Of a DNA stretch of 64,000 nucleotides, positions 1 to 9,393 are shown piece after piece; positions within the stretch are counted from its first letter, which is position 1, and every line of letters begins with the position of its first letter. The notes below the pieces were generated by a model, which was not told the DNA's origin, did no database searches, and was given only the letters and a program-made list of their open reading frames with translations. Source of the DNA: Alcaligenes sp. SORT26 (GTDB lineage Bacteria > Pseudomonadota > Gammaproteobacteria > Burkholderiales > Burkholderiaceae_B); the NCBI RefSeq assembly GCF_017377875.1, contig NZ_CP070975.1, forward strand, positions 2,852,001 through 2,916,000, in the 5' to 3' direction. The translations under genes were made by a program, and so were the position numbers.

Positions 1-1071
1 CCAAGCCCCGTCACCCTGACGCACGATGACATCGCTTGCCTGCAATACACAGGCGGTACCACCGGGGTCGCCAAAGGCGCCGTCCTGACACATGGCAACC
101 TGGTCTCCAACCTGAATCAGGCATTGTCCTGGATTCGTCCTTATCTGAAAGAAGGCCAGATCGACTGCGTTGTCACCGCCCTGCCGCTCTACCATATCTT
201 CGCATTCACCGCGAACCTGCTGGTGTTCCTGCGTCTGGGTGCAGAGAACCTGCTGATCATCAATGCACGTGATATTCCGTCCATGATCAAGGACATGTCC
301 AAGCTGCGTTTTACCGCCATTACCGGGGTGAATACGCTGTTCAATGCCATGCTCAATAATGCCGAGTTTCGCAAGCTGGATTTCTCCTCGCTGCGCTTTA
401 CCTTGGGCGGAGGCATGGCGGTTCAGGAAGTGGTCGCCAAGCGCTGGCTGGAAGCAACGGGCAAACCCCTGGCCCAGGCCTATGGTCTGACTGAAACCTC
501 GCCTGCCGCCACCATCAACCCGCTGGATAAGAAAGAGTTCACCGGTTCGATTGGCCTGCCCGTGCCATCCACTGACATCCGCATACGCGACGAAAACCAG
601 AACGATCTGCCCCTGGGAGAAACGGGCGAGCTGTGCATTCGCGGACCGCAAGTCACCCCCGGTTACTGGCAACGTCCCGATGAAACCGCCAAGGTCTTTG
701 ACCGTGACGGCTTTTTACGCACGGGCGATATTGGCTATATGGACGAGCACGGTTATGTGTTCCTGCTGGATCGCAAAAAAGACATGATTCTGGTCTCGGG
801 CTTTAACGTCTACCCCAATGAGGTGGAAGCCGTAGCCGCGCAGCACCCCGATATTGTCGAAGCCGCCGCCGTCGGTGTCCCTGATGAAAAAGCAGGCGAA
901 GTCGTCAAGCTCTATGTGATCAGCCGTAATCCTGATCTGACTGAAAAAGACGTTATTGCCTTCTGCCGCAAGAATCTGACCGGCTACAAATGCCCGCGCA
1001 TTGTGGAATTCCGCGACGATTTGCCTCGCACCAACGTAGGCAAAATCCTGCGCCGCGAGCTGCGTCCATAA
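1..1071 (+). CDS. fadD: Long-chain fatty acid--CoA ligase, 3' part (5' end outside window)
   Basis: The reading frame is open from base 1, so the start lies upstream; 356 residues are visible. It belongs to the adenylate-forming (ANL) superfamily, which activates a fatty acid with ATP and CoA. Visible signatures are the phosphate-binding loop [11 protein letters not shown] (visible residues 17-27), YGLTETSPA, the GYW..P.ET segment, TGDIGYMDE, the DRKKDMI hinge to the mobile C-terminal domain, and the terminal [11 protein letters not shown] with its catalytic lysine. That set fits a FadD-type long- or medium-chain ligase, but chain length cannot be read from sequence. A terminator follows within 60 bases, so it ends its transcription unit. 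The gene symbol is by family resemblance. Confidence 0.85.
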   Translation, partial: PSPVTLTHDDIACLQYTGGTTGVAKGAVLTHGNLVSNLNQALSWIRPYLKEGQIDCVVTALPLYHIFAFTANLLVFLRLGAENLLIINARDIPSMIKDMSKLRFTAITGVNTLFNAMLNNAEFRKLDFSSLRFTLGGGMAVQEVVAKRWLEATGKPLAQAYGLTETSPAATINPLDKKEFTGSIGLPVPSTDIRIRDENQNDLPLGETGELCIRGPQVTPGYWQRPDETAKVFDRDGFLRTGDIGYMDEHGYVFLLDRKKDMILVSGFNVYPNEVEAVAAQHPDIVEAAAVGVPDEKAGEVVKLYVISRNPDLTEKDVIAFCRKNLTGYKCPRIVEFRDDLPRTNVGKILRRELRP

Positions 1072-1101
1072 CAGATATTCAGCACGCGCTTAGACCAAGA
1101 A

Positions 1102-1126
1102 GAAAGGGGCTTATGCCCCTTTTTCA
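1102..1126 (+). terminator. Rho-independent terminator after fadD
   Basis: A 7-bp stem AAGGGGC / GCCCCTT with a TTAT loop runs directly into a T run. It separates fadD from the cys genes. Confidence 0.85.
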
Positions 1127-1164
1127 TTAACCGGAGGATTCATAAACAAATAAGAATCAGATCG

Positions 1165-1193
1165 TTCGTAGCCCTGATACCGCTCTTTAGAAT
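1165..1193 (+). promoter_or_regulatory. Candidate cysJ promoter
   Basis: A TAGAAT -10 at 1188-1193 lies 17 bases after a poor -35 (TTCGTA, 1165-1170) and about 33 bases before the cysJ start. A weak -35 preceded by an A-rich stretch (ATAAACAAATAAG at 1142-1154) is what CysB-activated promoters usually look like. CysB control is an inference. Confidence 0.35.
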
Positions 1194-1225
1194 GGGACAA
1201 ACTATTTATATAAGCGAGTGTCAGA

Positions 1226-3058
1226 ATGCACGCCCTGTCCCGCCTTTCGGACGCAAATCGCACGGCGATTGCCCAAATTACCGACGAGCTTGATCCGCTG
1301 TCCCTGAACTGGCTGTCCGGCTACCTCGCGGGTGTCGCCCAAGTGCGCCACAACGGCCTTCCGGCTCAAGTGCCGGGTTCTCCTGAGCTGTCTTTGGTGC
1401 CTGCCGCTACAGCGCCCGCCCAACGACCCGCCACGATTATTTTTGGCAGCCAAACGGGCAATGCCCAACGCGTCGCCGAGGCCTTTGCCCAACGCTGCGA
1501 AGCCGCCGGAATCCCTGTGCGCCTGCTGCGCGCTGATCGCTACCCCACACGCGAACTGAAAGACGAACGTCTGCTCTATGTCGTTATCAGCACCCAGGGC
1601 GAAGGTGACCCACCGGATGACTCCATTGCCTTTTTCGAGTTCCTGTCTGGTGCCCGCGCCCCCAAGCTACCAGAACTGAAGTTCGGTGTGCTGGGTCTGG
1701 GTGATTCCAGCTATCCCCTGTTCTGTGGGATCGCAGAAAAGATTGATCAACGTCTGCTGGCTCTGGGTGCAGAACGCATTCTGGACGCAGGCCTGGCCGA
1801 TCTGGATATTGATACCGTCGCCGCCCCCTGGCAGGACAAGGCCTTTGGTTTTCTGGAAACCGATCACCAAGCCCACGCCGCAGCCGCCATTCCTGCCGCT
1901 CAGACCAGCAATGTCACTGTGCTGGAAACACAGGCCCGCAGCAGCTTTACGCGTGACAATCCGTTCCAGGCCACGGTCCTGCAAAGCCAGAACATTACGG
2001 GCCGTGACAGCACCCGCGATATCTTTCACTACGAATTGTCTCTGGAAGGCAGCGGCCTGAAATACCAACCGGGTGATGCCTTGGGTGTATGGCCGACCCA
2101 GAACGCCACACTGGTCGAAGCCGTTATCCAGACCTTGAAACTGGACCCGCAAGAAGTCGTCACCATTCAGGACAAATCGCACACGCTGCAAGAATGGCTG
2201 AGCCACTACCGTGAGCTGACCCAGCTAACCAAACCTTTCCTGGTGGAACTGGCCAAGCGCAATAGCGATGCAACCTTGCAAACCGCTGTTGGCACAGAGG
2301 GTTTGAGCACCCTGCAAGAGCTCCTGAAAACGCATCAGGTTCTGGATGTCCTGGAACGCTTCCCTGCCACCTGGAGCGCGACTGAACTGGTGCAGTCTCT
2401 GCGACCTTTGGCACCACGCATGTACTCCATAGCCTCCAGTCAGTCCGAGGTGGACGAAGAAGTACACCTGACCGTGGCCAATGTGCATTACGAATTCAAT
2501 GAACAGGATCGTTGGGGCGTGGCCTCCGACTATCTGGCACGCCTGAATGAAGGCGATACCGTGCCTGTATTTATTGATCCCAATACCCGTTTCCGCCTGC
2601 CTGAAGATACCAGCCGTGACGTGATCATGATTGGCCCAGGCACTGGCGTTGCCCCGTTCCGCGCCTTTGTTCAGGAACGCAGCATCCAGGGTGGTGAAGG
2701 CCGCAACTGGCTGTTCTTTGGCAACCCCCACTTTCACTCCGATTTCCTCTACCAGACCGAATGGCAACGCGCCTTGCAAGACGGCCAGTTGCAGCACCTG
2801 GATCTGGCCTTCTCACGCGATCAGGAAAACAAAGTCTACGTTCAACATCGACTGCTGGAAAAAGCCGCCGATGTCTACGCCTGGATTCAGGGTGGCGCCC
2901 ACATTTATGTGTGTGGTGATGCCAACCAGATGGCCAAAGACGTGCACCAGACCCTGCAAGAGATTGCCCGCAAAGAAGGCGGACTGGACGCGGACCAGGC
3001 ACGTAGCTGGTTGGAAGAACTCTCGGCGCAGGGCCGTTACGCCCGCGACGTTTACTGA
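1226..3058 (+). CDS. cysJ: Sulfite reductase [NADPH] flavoprotein alpha subunit
   Basis: The 610-residue diflavin reductase passes electrons from NADPH through FAD and FMN to the CysI hemoprotein for sulfite to sulfide reduction in cysteine synthesis. Domains in order: a poorly conserved N-terminal extension (1-65), a flavodoxin-like FMN domain beginning IIFGSQTGNA (71-80), an FAD domain with RMYSIASS (398-405), an NADPH domain with GPGTGVAPFRAF (470-481) and CGDANQMAKDV (from about 563), and the terminal ARDVY that is typical of CysJ. The length is close to the E. coli protein (599). The stop is 11 bases before cysI, which supports co-transcription and functional pairing. The start was taken at the first ATG that gives a normal length; its ribosome site is weak. 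Confidence 0.93.
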   Translation: MHALSRLSDANRTAIAQITDELDPLSLNWLSGYLAGVAQVRHNGLPAQVPGSPELSLVPAATAPAQRPATIIFGSQTGNAQRVAEAFAQRCEAAGIPVRLLRADRYPTRELKDERLLYVVISTQGEGDPPDDSIAFFEFLSGARAPKLPELKFGVLGLGDSSYPLFCGIAEKIDQRLLALGAERILDAGLADLDIDTVAAPWQDKAFGFLETDHQAHAAAAIPAAQTSNVTVLETQARSSFTRDNPFQATVLQSQNITGRDSTRDIFHYELSLEGSGLKYQPGDALGVWPTQNATLVEAVIQTLKLDPQEVVTIQDKSHTLQEWLSHYRELTQLTKPFLVELAKRNSDATLQTAVGTEGLSTLQELLKTHQVLDVLERFPATWSATELVQSLRPLAPRMYSIASSQSEVDEEVHLTVANVHYEFNEQDRWGVASDYLARLNEGDTVPVFIDPNTRFRLPEDTSRDVIMIGPGTGVAPFRAFVQERSIQGGEGRNWLFFGNPHFHSDFLYQTEWQRALQDGQLQHLDLAFSRDQENKVYVQHRLLEKAADVYAWIQGGAHIYVCGDANQMAKDVHQTLQEIARKEGGLDADQARSWLEELSAQGRYARDVY

Positions 3059-3069
3059 GAAGCAAGGAC

Positions 3070-4779
3070 ATGACAACAAAGAAAATTGCCGCTATCGAGC
3101 AAGTCAAAATTGATAGCCGCTACCTGCGCGGTGGCATTACCGAGGGTCTGGCTGACCCGATTACGGGTGCCATCAGCGAAGACGATAACAAGCTGCTGAA
3201 ATTTCACGGCAGCTATCAGCAAGATGATCGCGACCAACGTGAAGAGCGACGCAAGCAAAAACTGGAGCCCGCATTCAGCTTCATGATTCGCGCCCGCTTG
3301 CCCGGCGGCGTAGTCACACCGGCCCAATGGCTGGCCTTTGACCAAATTGCCTGTGAATGGGCCCAGTTTGGCCTGCGCATCACCACCCGTCAGACCTTTC
3401 AATGGCATGGCGTGCGCAAGCCTTTTTTAAAACCCACACTGCAAGCCATTAACAACGCCATGTCCACGACACTGGCTACTTGCGGCGACGTGAACCGTCA
3501 GGTGGTCAGCGCCACCAATCCCTTGCTGTCCGAGCAACATGGTCTGGTTCAGGAGTGGGCCGACAAGATTTCCGAAGCCTTCCTGCCCAAGACCCGCGCC
3601 TATGCCGAGATCTGGCTGGATGGCAAAAAAGTCGAAGACGCTATTGATGGCGAGGACTTTGAACCGCTGTACGGCAAGACCTATCTGCCCCGCAAATTCA
3701 AGATTGGCATTGCCGTGCCTCCCTTGAATGATGTGGACGTGTTTGCGCAGGACATCGGCCTGATCGCGATCATCGAAAACAATCAGCTACAAGGCTTTAA
3801 CGTCGCCATTGGCGGCGGCATGGGTGCCACACATGGCGATGACACCACCTACCCACGACTGGGCAGCGTGATAGGCTTTGTACGTCCCGAGCAATTGCTG
3901 GCCGTTTGCGAAGCCGTCATCACCACACAACGTGACCACGGCAACCGCGACGAACGCCGTCATGCCCGCCTGAAATACACCGTGGATAAGCTGGGTGCCG
4001 ACTGGTTCCTGGAAGAAGTGCAAAACCGTAGTGGTCAAACCCTGGAGCCTTCGCGCCCCTACCATTTTGACCACAATGGCGACCGCTTCGGCTGGACGCA
4101 AGGCAGCAATGGCCGCTGGCACCTGAGCCTGCGTATCGATTCGGGCCGCATCATGGATACCGAAGTCGGTCCCTGGCTGACGGGTATGCGTGAGATTGCC
4201 AAGATTCACCAAGGACAATTCCGCCTGACCTGCAACCAGAACCTGATAATTGCCGATGTGCCTGAAGAAGATAAGACCAAGATCGACAAGCTGGTAGCAG
4301 ACCACAAGCTGGATGTGTACCAGACACAAAGCGGCATACGCAGCAGCACGATTGCCTGTGTTTCTCTGCCCACCTGCGGCCTGGCCATGGCGGAAAGCGA
4401 ACGCTACGCCCCCATCCTGCTGCCCAAGCTGGAAACCTTGCTGGACAAGTATCAACTGCGTGATGAGCGTATTGTGCTGCGTATTTCCGGCTGCCCCAAT
4501 GGCTGCGCCCGTCCTTATCTGGGTGAAATTGCCCTGGTGGGCCGTGCGCTGGGTCGCTACGACTTGCGTTTGGGCGCGAACTTCAGCGGCGAACGCCTGA
4601 ACGTGATCTATCGCCAGAATATTGCCGAGCCTGAAATTCTGAGCATTCTGGATGAGCTCTTTGCCCGCTTTGCTGCCGAGCGTCTGGAAGGCGAGCACTT
4701 TGGGGATTTCCTGGTTCGTGCTGGCGTGGTTGCCGAGCCTTCAAGCCGCTTGATTCCTCTGGTTTTACAACCGGCCTGA
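3070..4779 (+). CDS. cysI: Sulfite reductase [NADPH] hemoprotein beta subunit
   Basis: The 569-residue siroheme/[4Fe-4S] subunit carries out the six-electron reduction of sulfite to sulfide. The four cysteines that hold the cluster bridged to siroheme are visible as C430 and C436 (CVSLPTC) and C475 and C479 (CPNGC), the same spacing as in E. coli CysI (434/440/479/483). Two ferredoxin-like nitrite/sulfite reductase repeats surround them, and TRQTFQWHG near residue 110 is a substrate/siroheme signature. It lies 11 bases after cysJ and 2 bases before cysG. The cysJI order with siroheme synthase directly behind gives a complete enzyme plus cofactor module. Confidence 0.95.
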   Translation: MTTKKIAAIEQVKIDSRYLRGGITEGLADPITGAISEDDNKLLKFHGSYQQDDRDQREERRKQKLEPAFSFMIRARLPGGVVTPAQWLAFDQIACEWAQFGLRITTRQTFQWHGVRKPFLKPTLQAINNAMSTTLATCGDVNRQVVSATNPLLSEQHGLVQEWADKISEAFLPKTRAYAEIWLDGKKVEDAIDGEDFEPLYGKTYLPRKFKIGIAVPPLNDVDVFAQDIGLIAIIENNQLQGFNVAIGGGMGATHGDDTTYPRLGSVIGFVRPEQLLAVCEAVITTQRDHGNRDERRHARLKYTVDKLGADWFLEEVQNRSGQTLEPSRPYHFDHNGDRFGWTQGSNGRWHLSLRIDSGRIMDTEVGPWLTGMREIAKIHQGQFRLTCNQNLIIADVPEEDKTKIDKLVADHKLDVYQTQSGIRSSTIACVSLPTCGLAMAESERYAPILLPKLETLLDKYQLRDERIVLRISGCPNGCARPYLGEIALVGRALGRYDLRLGANFSGERLNVIYRQNIAEPEILSILDELFARFAAERLEGEHFGDFLVRAGVVAEPSSRLIPLVLQPA

Positions 4780-4781
4780 CT

Positions 4782-6236
4782 ATGAATCTCTTTCCCTTAT
4801 TCGCCAATTTGAAACAGCGCGCGGTGCTGGTGATCGGCGGTGGAGAAATCGCCGAACGCAAAGTGCGTCTGGTACTGGCTGCCGGGGCCCAAGTGACGCT
4901 GGTCGCCCCCTATGTAGTGGACAGTCTGGAAGAGCTGGCCCGGCAAGGACGCATCACCCTGATTCGGGAGCGCTATCAGGCCCAGCATCTGCAAGGGGCC
5001 TGGCTGATTATTGCGGCTACGGACAAACGGGATGTGAACCAGGTCATCGCCCAGGATGCACAAGAGGCCCGCATCCTGGTCAATGTGGTGGATGATCCTG
5101 AGCTGTCCAGTTTCCAGGTGCCCGCCATTGTGGACCGCTCTCCGCTGATTATTGCCATATCCTCCGCCGGGTCGGCCCCCATGTTGGCACGGCGAGTACG
5201 GGAGCAATTGGAAACCATGTTGGACCACAGCTTGGGCGCGATTAGCCGCTTGGCGCAGGAGTACCGCAGTACCATCCGCCGCGCTCGCCCTGAGCTGGGT
5301 GCCCGTCGCCGGTTTTACGATTGGCTGCTGGATGGCCCGGTTGGCGCAGCACTACGCAGCCATCAAACAGAACAAGCCCGCCTAAGCCTGGAAAACGCGC
5401 TGCAACAGCCTGAATCGCCCCGTGCCACACAAGGTCGTGTGATTCTGGTGGGAGCCGGTCCGGGCGATCCTGGCCTGCTGACACTGCATGCGTTGCGCGC
5501 CCTGAACCGTGCCGATGTGATTCTGTACGACCGCCTGGTTTCCGACCAGGTCATGGAACTGGCCCGCCGTGATGCCCACCGTATTTTTGTCGGCAAGCAA
5601 CTGGGCGAGGACCATCACCAGACTCAAAACCGCATTCATCAACTGATGATCGAACACGCTCGCGCAGGACAAACCGTGGTGCGTCTGAAAGGTGGCGATG
5701 GCTTTATTTTTGGCCGGGGCGGTGAAGAGCTGGAATATCTGGCTGAACACGGTGTCGCATTTGAGGTGGTGCCCGGCATCACTGCGGCTATCGCATGTGC
5801 AGCCTATAGCGGTATTCCCCTGACACACCGTGATCATGCCCAGTCCGTGCAGTTCGTGACAGCACATCGTAAAAGCGGTCACGGTATTGAGGACTGGAAT
5901 CCGCTGCTGGATACCAGCCAGACGGTCGCCGTCTACATGGGCTTGCAACAAATTCTGGGCTTTAGCCATGAGCTGGTACAGCGTGGCCGTAGTGCCACTA
6001 CGCCCTGCGCCTTGATTGAAAATGGCTCGCGCCCTGAACAGCGCACCTTGCTGTCCACACTGGAAAATATTGCCCAGGATGCACAACAACATCAGTTTGC
6101 CAGCCCCTGCATTTTGGTGATTGGCCAGGTCGCCACTTTGGGCACTACCTTGTCCTGGTATGGCGAGCTGATTGATCAGCTAAGTCCACGTGTAGCGATT
6201 ACGCAGGACGCGGATAATACCTTGGTCGCTGCCTGA
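4782..6236 (+). CDS. cysG: Siroheme synthase (trifunctional: methyltransferase, dehydrogenase, ferrochelatase)
   Basis: The 484-residue bifunctional-domain protein makes siroheme from uroporphyrinogen III, the cofactor required by CysI. The N-terminal half is the precorrin-2 dehydrogenase/sirohydrochlorin ferrochelatase domain, with an NAD-binding VIGGGEIAERK (17-27). The C-terminal half is the SAM-dependent uroporphyrin-III C-methyltransferase, starting VILVGAGPGDPGLL (about residue 221) and containing RLKGGDGFIFGRGGEE and a conserved VPGITA segment. The length slightly exceeds E. coli CysG (457). It begins 2 bases after the cysI stop, so it is probably translationally coupled. Confidence 0.94.
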   Translation: MNLFPLFANLKQRAVLVIGGGEIAERKVRLVLAAGAQVTLVAPYVVDSLEELARQGRITLIRERYQAQHLQGAWLIIAATDKRDVNQVIAQDAQEARILVNVVDDPELSSFQVPAIVDRSPLIIAISSAGSAPMLARRVREQLETMLDHSLGAISRLAQEYRSTIRRARPELGARRRFYDWLLDGPVGAALRSHQTEQARLSLENALQQPESPRATQGRVILVGAGPGDPGLLTLHALRALNRADVILYDRLVSDQVMELARRDAHRIFVGKQLGEDHHQTQNRIHQLMIEHARAGQTVVRLKGGDGFIFGRGGEELEYLAEHGVAFEVVPGITAAIACAAYSGIPLTHRDHAQSVQFVTAHRKSGHGIEDWNPLLDTSQTVAVYMGLQQILGFSHELVQRGRSATTPCALIENGSRPEQRTLLSTLENIAQDAQQHQFASPCILVIGQVATLGTTLSWYGELIDQLSPRVAITQDADNTLVAA

Positions 6237-6331
6237 AGACAGTCATCAAGGCAGGGCTAGAGTCCCTGCTTTGCACGACACTCCAACCAGTACGGCAGTA
6301 GCGTCCTTAAATACTGCGTCAAGCTGAATCT

Positions 6332-6372
6332 AAAAAGGCCCTCAACATCTAATCATGTTGAGGGCCTTTTTT
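6332..6372 (+). terminator. Strong terminator after cysJIG
   Basis: A long perfect stem (AAGGCCCTCAACAT / ATGTTGAGGGCCTT, loop CTAATC) is followed by T6 and flanked by A5, so it can act on both strands. It ends the cysJIG unit and can stop the leftward ABC operon (last stop at 6541). The rest of the 304-base gap 6237-6540 shows no other convincing feature. Confidence 0.9.
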
Positions 6373-6540
6373 ATCTTCTGCAGCTTCTGAAAAAGCCACT
6401 AAGCACAAGGTAAAACTGTCGGCGTCTATAAGAGCAAAATAGACAACGACAGGTGGCATGATGATTCTCTGTCACTTATTTTTCCCAAAGACAAAAAACA
6501 GCCACAGCTTGTCACCCGCCTGCCCCAAAAGGCTACTTAT

Positions 6541-7380
6541 CTAACGCTGTCCAAAAGCCGCAAACAAGGCTCGCAAAGCACTATCCAGCAAGTAACCAAT
6601 CAGGCCAATCAAAACAATCACCGCCATCAGTTCGGAATACGCCATGCGATCACGTGTATCCAGAATCAGGTAGCCCAAACCGGCTGATACGCCCAGCATT
6701 TCGCAAGGCACCAGCACAATCCACAAGACACCAATAGCCAGTCGGCTACCTGTCAGCACCGAGCCGACAATGCCGGGCAAAATCAGATACAGCAGTGTTT
6801 CCAGTTTGGTGGCTGCCAGACTACGGCCAAGCATCAACCAACGCGGATTCAAATGACGTACGCCCGAAGCGGTATTGAGCAAGACAGGCCAGACACCGGC
6901 TACACCCAGCAGAAAATAAATCGGCGCGTCCCCAATCCCGAAGGCCATGACGGCAATAGGCATCCAGGACAGGGGCGAAATCATGCGAAGGAACTGGAAC
7001 AGGGGTGTCAATGCGGCATGAGCACGGGCAGACAAACCCAGTAGCAAACCGGCGGGCACGCCCACACCCAAAGAGATCGCCAACCCTACAAAGATGCGCT
7101 GCAAGCTGGCGCCTACGTGCATCCAGGTCTCTGACCAGCCCAGTATCTCCAGCAAGCTCTGAAACGCGGCGGCAGGCCCGAACTGTTGCATCAAAGGGCT
7201 GCTGGACCAGGCTGTAGCCAGATACCACAGCACGACTCCAGCCGACAGACCACCCAGACCCCACAGGGTGCTGGCAATCCAGCCATTCATTTTGGGACGT
7301 GGTAAAGACGCAGCCGATCGCGGATCGGACTGCGTCAATGGCGTCACGCTAGTAGAGGAAACAGACGCACTCAAGCTCAT
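6541..7380 (-). CDS. ABC transporter permease, nitrate/sulfonate/taurine type (SsuC/TauC-like)
   Basis: The 279-residue inner-membrane permease has about six hydrophobic segments between residues 35 and 270, after a hydrophilic N-terminus rich in Ser/Thr. The BPD_transp_1 coupling region is seen around LMLGRSLAATKLETLLYLILPG, which contacts the ATPase. Its ATG overlaps the stop of the binding-protein gene in an ATGA arrangement (4-base overlap), so it is the last gene of the leftward operon. Family knowledge: members import taurine, alkanesulfonates, nitrate or similar small anions. The substrate cannot be fixed from the permease; the operon's oxidoreductase and AhpD-like genes favour an organosulfur compound. 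Confidence 0.85.
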   Translation of the reverse strand: MSLSASVSSTSVTPLTQSDPRSAASLPRPKMNGWIASTLWGLGGLSAGVVLWYLATAWSSSPLMQQFGPAAAFQSLLEILGWSETWMHVGASLQRIFVGLAISLGVGVPAGLLLGLSARAHAALTPLFQFLRMISPLSWMPIAVMAFGIGDAPIYFLLGVAGVWPVLLNTASGVRHLNPRWLMLGRSLAATKLETLLYLILPGIVGSVLTGSRLAIGVLWIVLVPCEMLGVSAGLGYLILDTRDRMAYSELMAVIVLIGLIGYLLDSALRALFAAFGQR

Positions 7381-8573
7381 ACAACAATGCTCTCGTTGCG
7401 GGTGTACTGCTCTGCCAGACCAAACTGCGCCAGACCACCCTGTTTTTCCAGAGCTGCACGTACAAAGCGGTCATCCACCAAATCACTGGCTACGTGTTGC
7501 GGGGACAAACCTTCCAGAAAACCACGCTCTCCCTGAATCAGGGTCCCTTGCAACATCTGCACCAAGGACTCGGTATAGCTGGGGAAAGGATAAGGCTGGA
7601 AATCGATACGTTGATCGTCCCAATCCGGGTGACGAATCACACCCGACTTCACGTATTGAGCACGATCTGCCGGATCTGGAGACAGCACTTTCAAGAGGTT
7701 CTCCTGGGTATGCGGGGTATAGCGATTTCCACCTTCACGCGACAGGATTTTGGCTGCCTCAGCACGGTTACTCCGTATCCAGATCTGCGCCTTGACCAGG
7801 CCATCCACAACAGCTTGTGACCACTGGGGACGTGTCTGCAAATCCTGCTCATGCATAAAGGCCACGCAACAGGCGTGATCGCGCCAGACATCGCCGGTAA
7901 AGCGCAGGATACGGCCCATGCCTTGCGTTTCAGCCAAGGCATTGAACGGTTCAGCTACGGTAAAACCGGCAATTCGCCCCGATGCCAAAGCGGGGGGCAT
8001 ATCAGCAGGTGCCATCACCACCAGATTGACCTCGTTGGGAGCCGGCGCACCGGAATTTTTCACCACCGGCGTCAGGCCATGCGCTTTGAGCACATGCTGC
8101 AAGACCACGTTATGGATGGAGTACCAGAAAGGAATGGCCACTGTCTGCCCACCTAACTGCTCGGCAGAGCTGATGCTCTGGGCCACAGTGATTGCAGAGC
8201 CGCTCATATGATTCCAGGCGACCACTTTTGCAGGCACTTTGCTGCCATAACGCGCCCACACCGTCATGGGCGAGAGCAAGTGCACCAGGTTGACCTGACC
8301 TGAAATAAAGGCCTCGATCAACTGGGCCCAACTACGCACCATCACAGGCTTTTCAACCGCAATGCCTGCTTCTTCAAAGTATCCATTGTGATGCGCTACC
8401 AGCATGGCGGTGGCATCGGTGATGGGCAAATAACCAATACGCAAGGGCGCATTCGACTCGCTTTGTGCACGGGCAGCCCCTTGGGCCAGCAAAGGTGCAG
8501 CGCCCGCAACGGTCAGCAGGGACGCCAGTTTCAGCAAGTCACGACGGGTACGGGACGTAGGAGATTCAATCAT
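7377..8573 (-). CDS. ABC transporter periplasmic binding protein (SsuA/NrtA-like), Tat signal
   Basis: The 398-residue solute-binding protein is preceded by a twin-arginine signal (RTRRDLLKLA at residues 8-17, then a hydrophobic core ending near AARAQ), so it is predicted to be exported folded. The mature part begins LRIGYLPITDATAMLVA and contains the NMT1/NrtA-type ligand fold, with the QLIEAFISGQVNLVHL segment lining the cleft. The ATG at 8573 is chosen because AAGGTG sits just upstream and the spacing to the ATPase gene is 10 bases. An in-frame start at 8732 would add 53 residues before the Tat motif and overlap the ATPase gene by 149 bases. The ligand is unknown. Confidence 0.85.
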   Translation of the reverse strand: MIESPTSRTRRDLLKLASLLTVAGAAPLLAQGAARAQSESNAPLRIGYLPITDATAMLVAHHNGYFEEAGIAVEKPVMVRSWAQLIEAFISGQVNLVHLLSPMTVWARYGSKVPAKVVAWNHMSGSAITVAQSISSAEQLGGQTVAIPFWYSIHNVVLQHVLKAHGLTPVVKNSGAPAPNEVNLVVMAPADMPPALASGRIAGFTVAEPFNALAETQGMGRILRFTGDVWRDHACCVAFMHEQDLQTRPQWSQAVVDGLVKAQIWIRSNRAEAAKILSREGGNRYTPHTQENLLKVLSPDPADRAQYVKSGVIRHPDWDDQRIDFQPYPFPSYTESLVQMLQGTLIQGERGFLEGLSPQHVASDLVDDRFVRAALEKQGGLAQFGLAEQYTRNESIVV

Positions 8574-8583
8574 GAAGTGCACC

Positions 8584-9393
8584 TTACAAAACAGAAGCGT
8601 GAACCGCCTGGGAGAGGCTTTGCTCCAGGCTGGCCACAATTTCCAGGCGTATGGCCTGAAGCCAGTTGTCCAAATGAGATCGGGGATGTGCCGGGCAGCT
8701 CCACTCACGCTGCAAACCGGCAGGACGGCCACCTAAGAGCAGGACCCGATCGGCCAGCAAGAGGGCTTCATCAATGTCGTGTGTGACCAGCACAATGGCG
8801 CAGCCGGTCTGGTCGCGTATCGACAGAATCAGCTCCTGCATCTGACGACGGGTTACTTCGTCCAGCGCACCAAAAGGCTCATCCATCAACAAGACTTGTG
8901 GACGTCGAGCCAGACAACGCGCAATGGCGACACGCTGTGCCATACCGCCCGATAAGGCACCAGGACGCTGATGACGGCTTTCATATAGTCCAACCTGGCG
9001 CAGCGCCTGTTCAACTCGCAGGCGACGCTCAGCGGCGGATACGGTGGGTTGTCGCGCAAAGCCCAGGCCAAAGCCGGTATTGGCCTGCACATTCAGCCAG
9101 GGCAGGAGAATGGCCTCCTGGAACGCCATCGCCAAAGCAGGATGAACTCCACGTACGGCTTGCCCCAGGAAGGAAACTTCACCCAATGTGGGAGTCTGCA
9201 AACCGGCCAGGACTCGCAACAAGGAGGACTTGCCCACTCCACTAGGCCCCAGCAACGCCACGATCTCGCCTGCGCGTACGTTCAAGTCCAGGTTCTGCAA
9301 GATAGTCTGGCCACCATAGGCCAGACTGATGCCCTTCGCGGCTAAAAGCCCGACCCCTTCAGAATCAAGATGAGAGGGGGCGGTAAGACTCAT
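8584..9393 (-). CDS. ABC transporter ATPase (SsuB/TauB-like)
   Basis: The 269-residue cytoplasmic ATPase energises the permease at 6541-7380. Walker A GPSGVGKSS (49-57), a Q-loop (FQEAILLPW), the ABC signature LSGGMAQR (147-154), Walker B LLMDEP (168-173) with the D-loop GALD, and the H-loop TH are all intact. The sequence has the style of the nitrate/sulfonate/taurine importer family, including the short C-terminal tail. The start overlaps the stop of the upstream oxidoreductase gene by 4 bases, showing tight coupling within the operon. Confidence 0.9.
   Translation of the reverse strand: MSLTAPSHLDSEGVGLLAAKGISLAYGGQTILQNLDLNVRAGEIVALLGPSGVGKSSLLRVLAGLQTPTLGEVSFLGQAVRGVHPALAMAFQEAILLPWLNVQANTGFGLGFARQPTVSAAERRLRVEQALRQVGLYESRHQRPGALSGGMAQRVAIARCLARRPQVLLMDEPFGALDEVTRRQMQELILSIRDQTGCAIVLVTHDIDEALLLADRVLLLGGRPAGLQREWSCPAHPRSHLDNWLQAIRLEIVASLEQSLSQAVHASVL

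Noticed and set aside
8574-8732. N-terminal extension of the ABC binding protein by 53 residues
   Set aside because: It would bury the Tat signal and overlap the ATPase gene by 149 bases.
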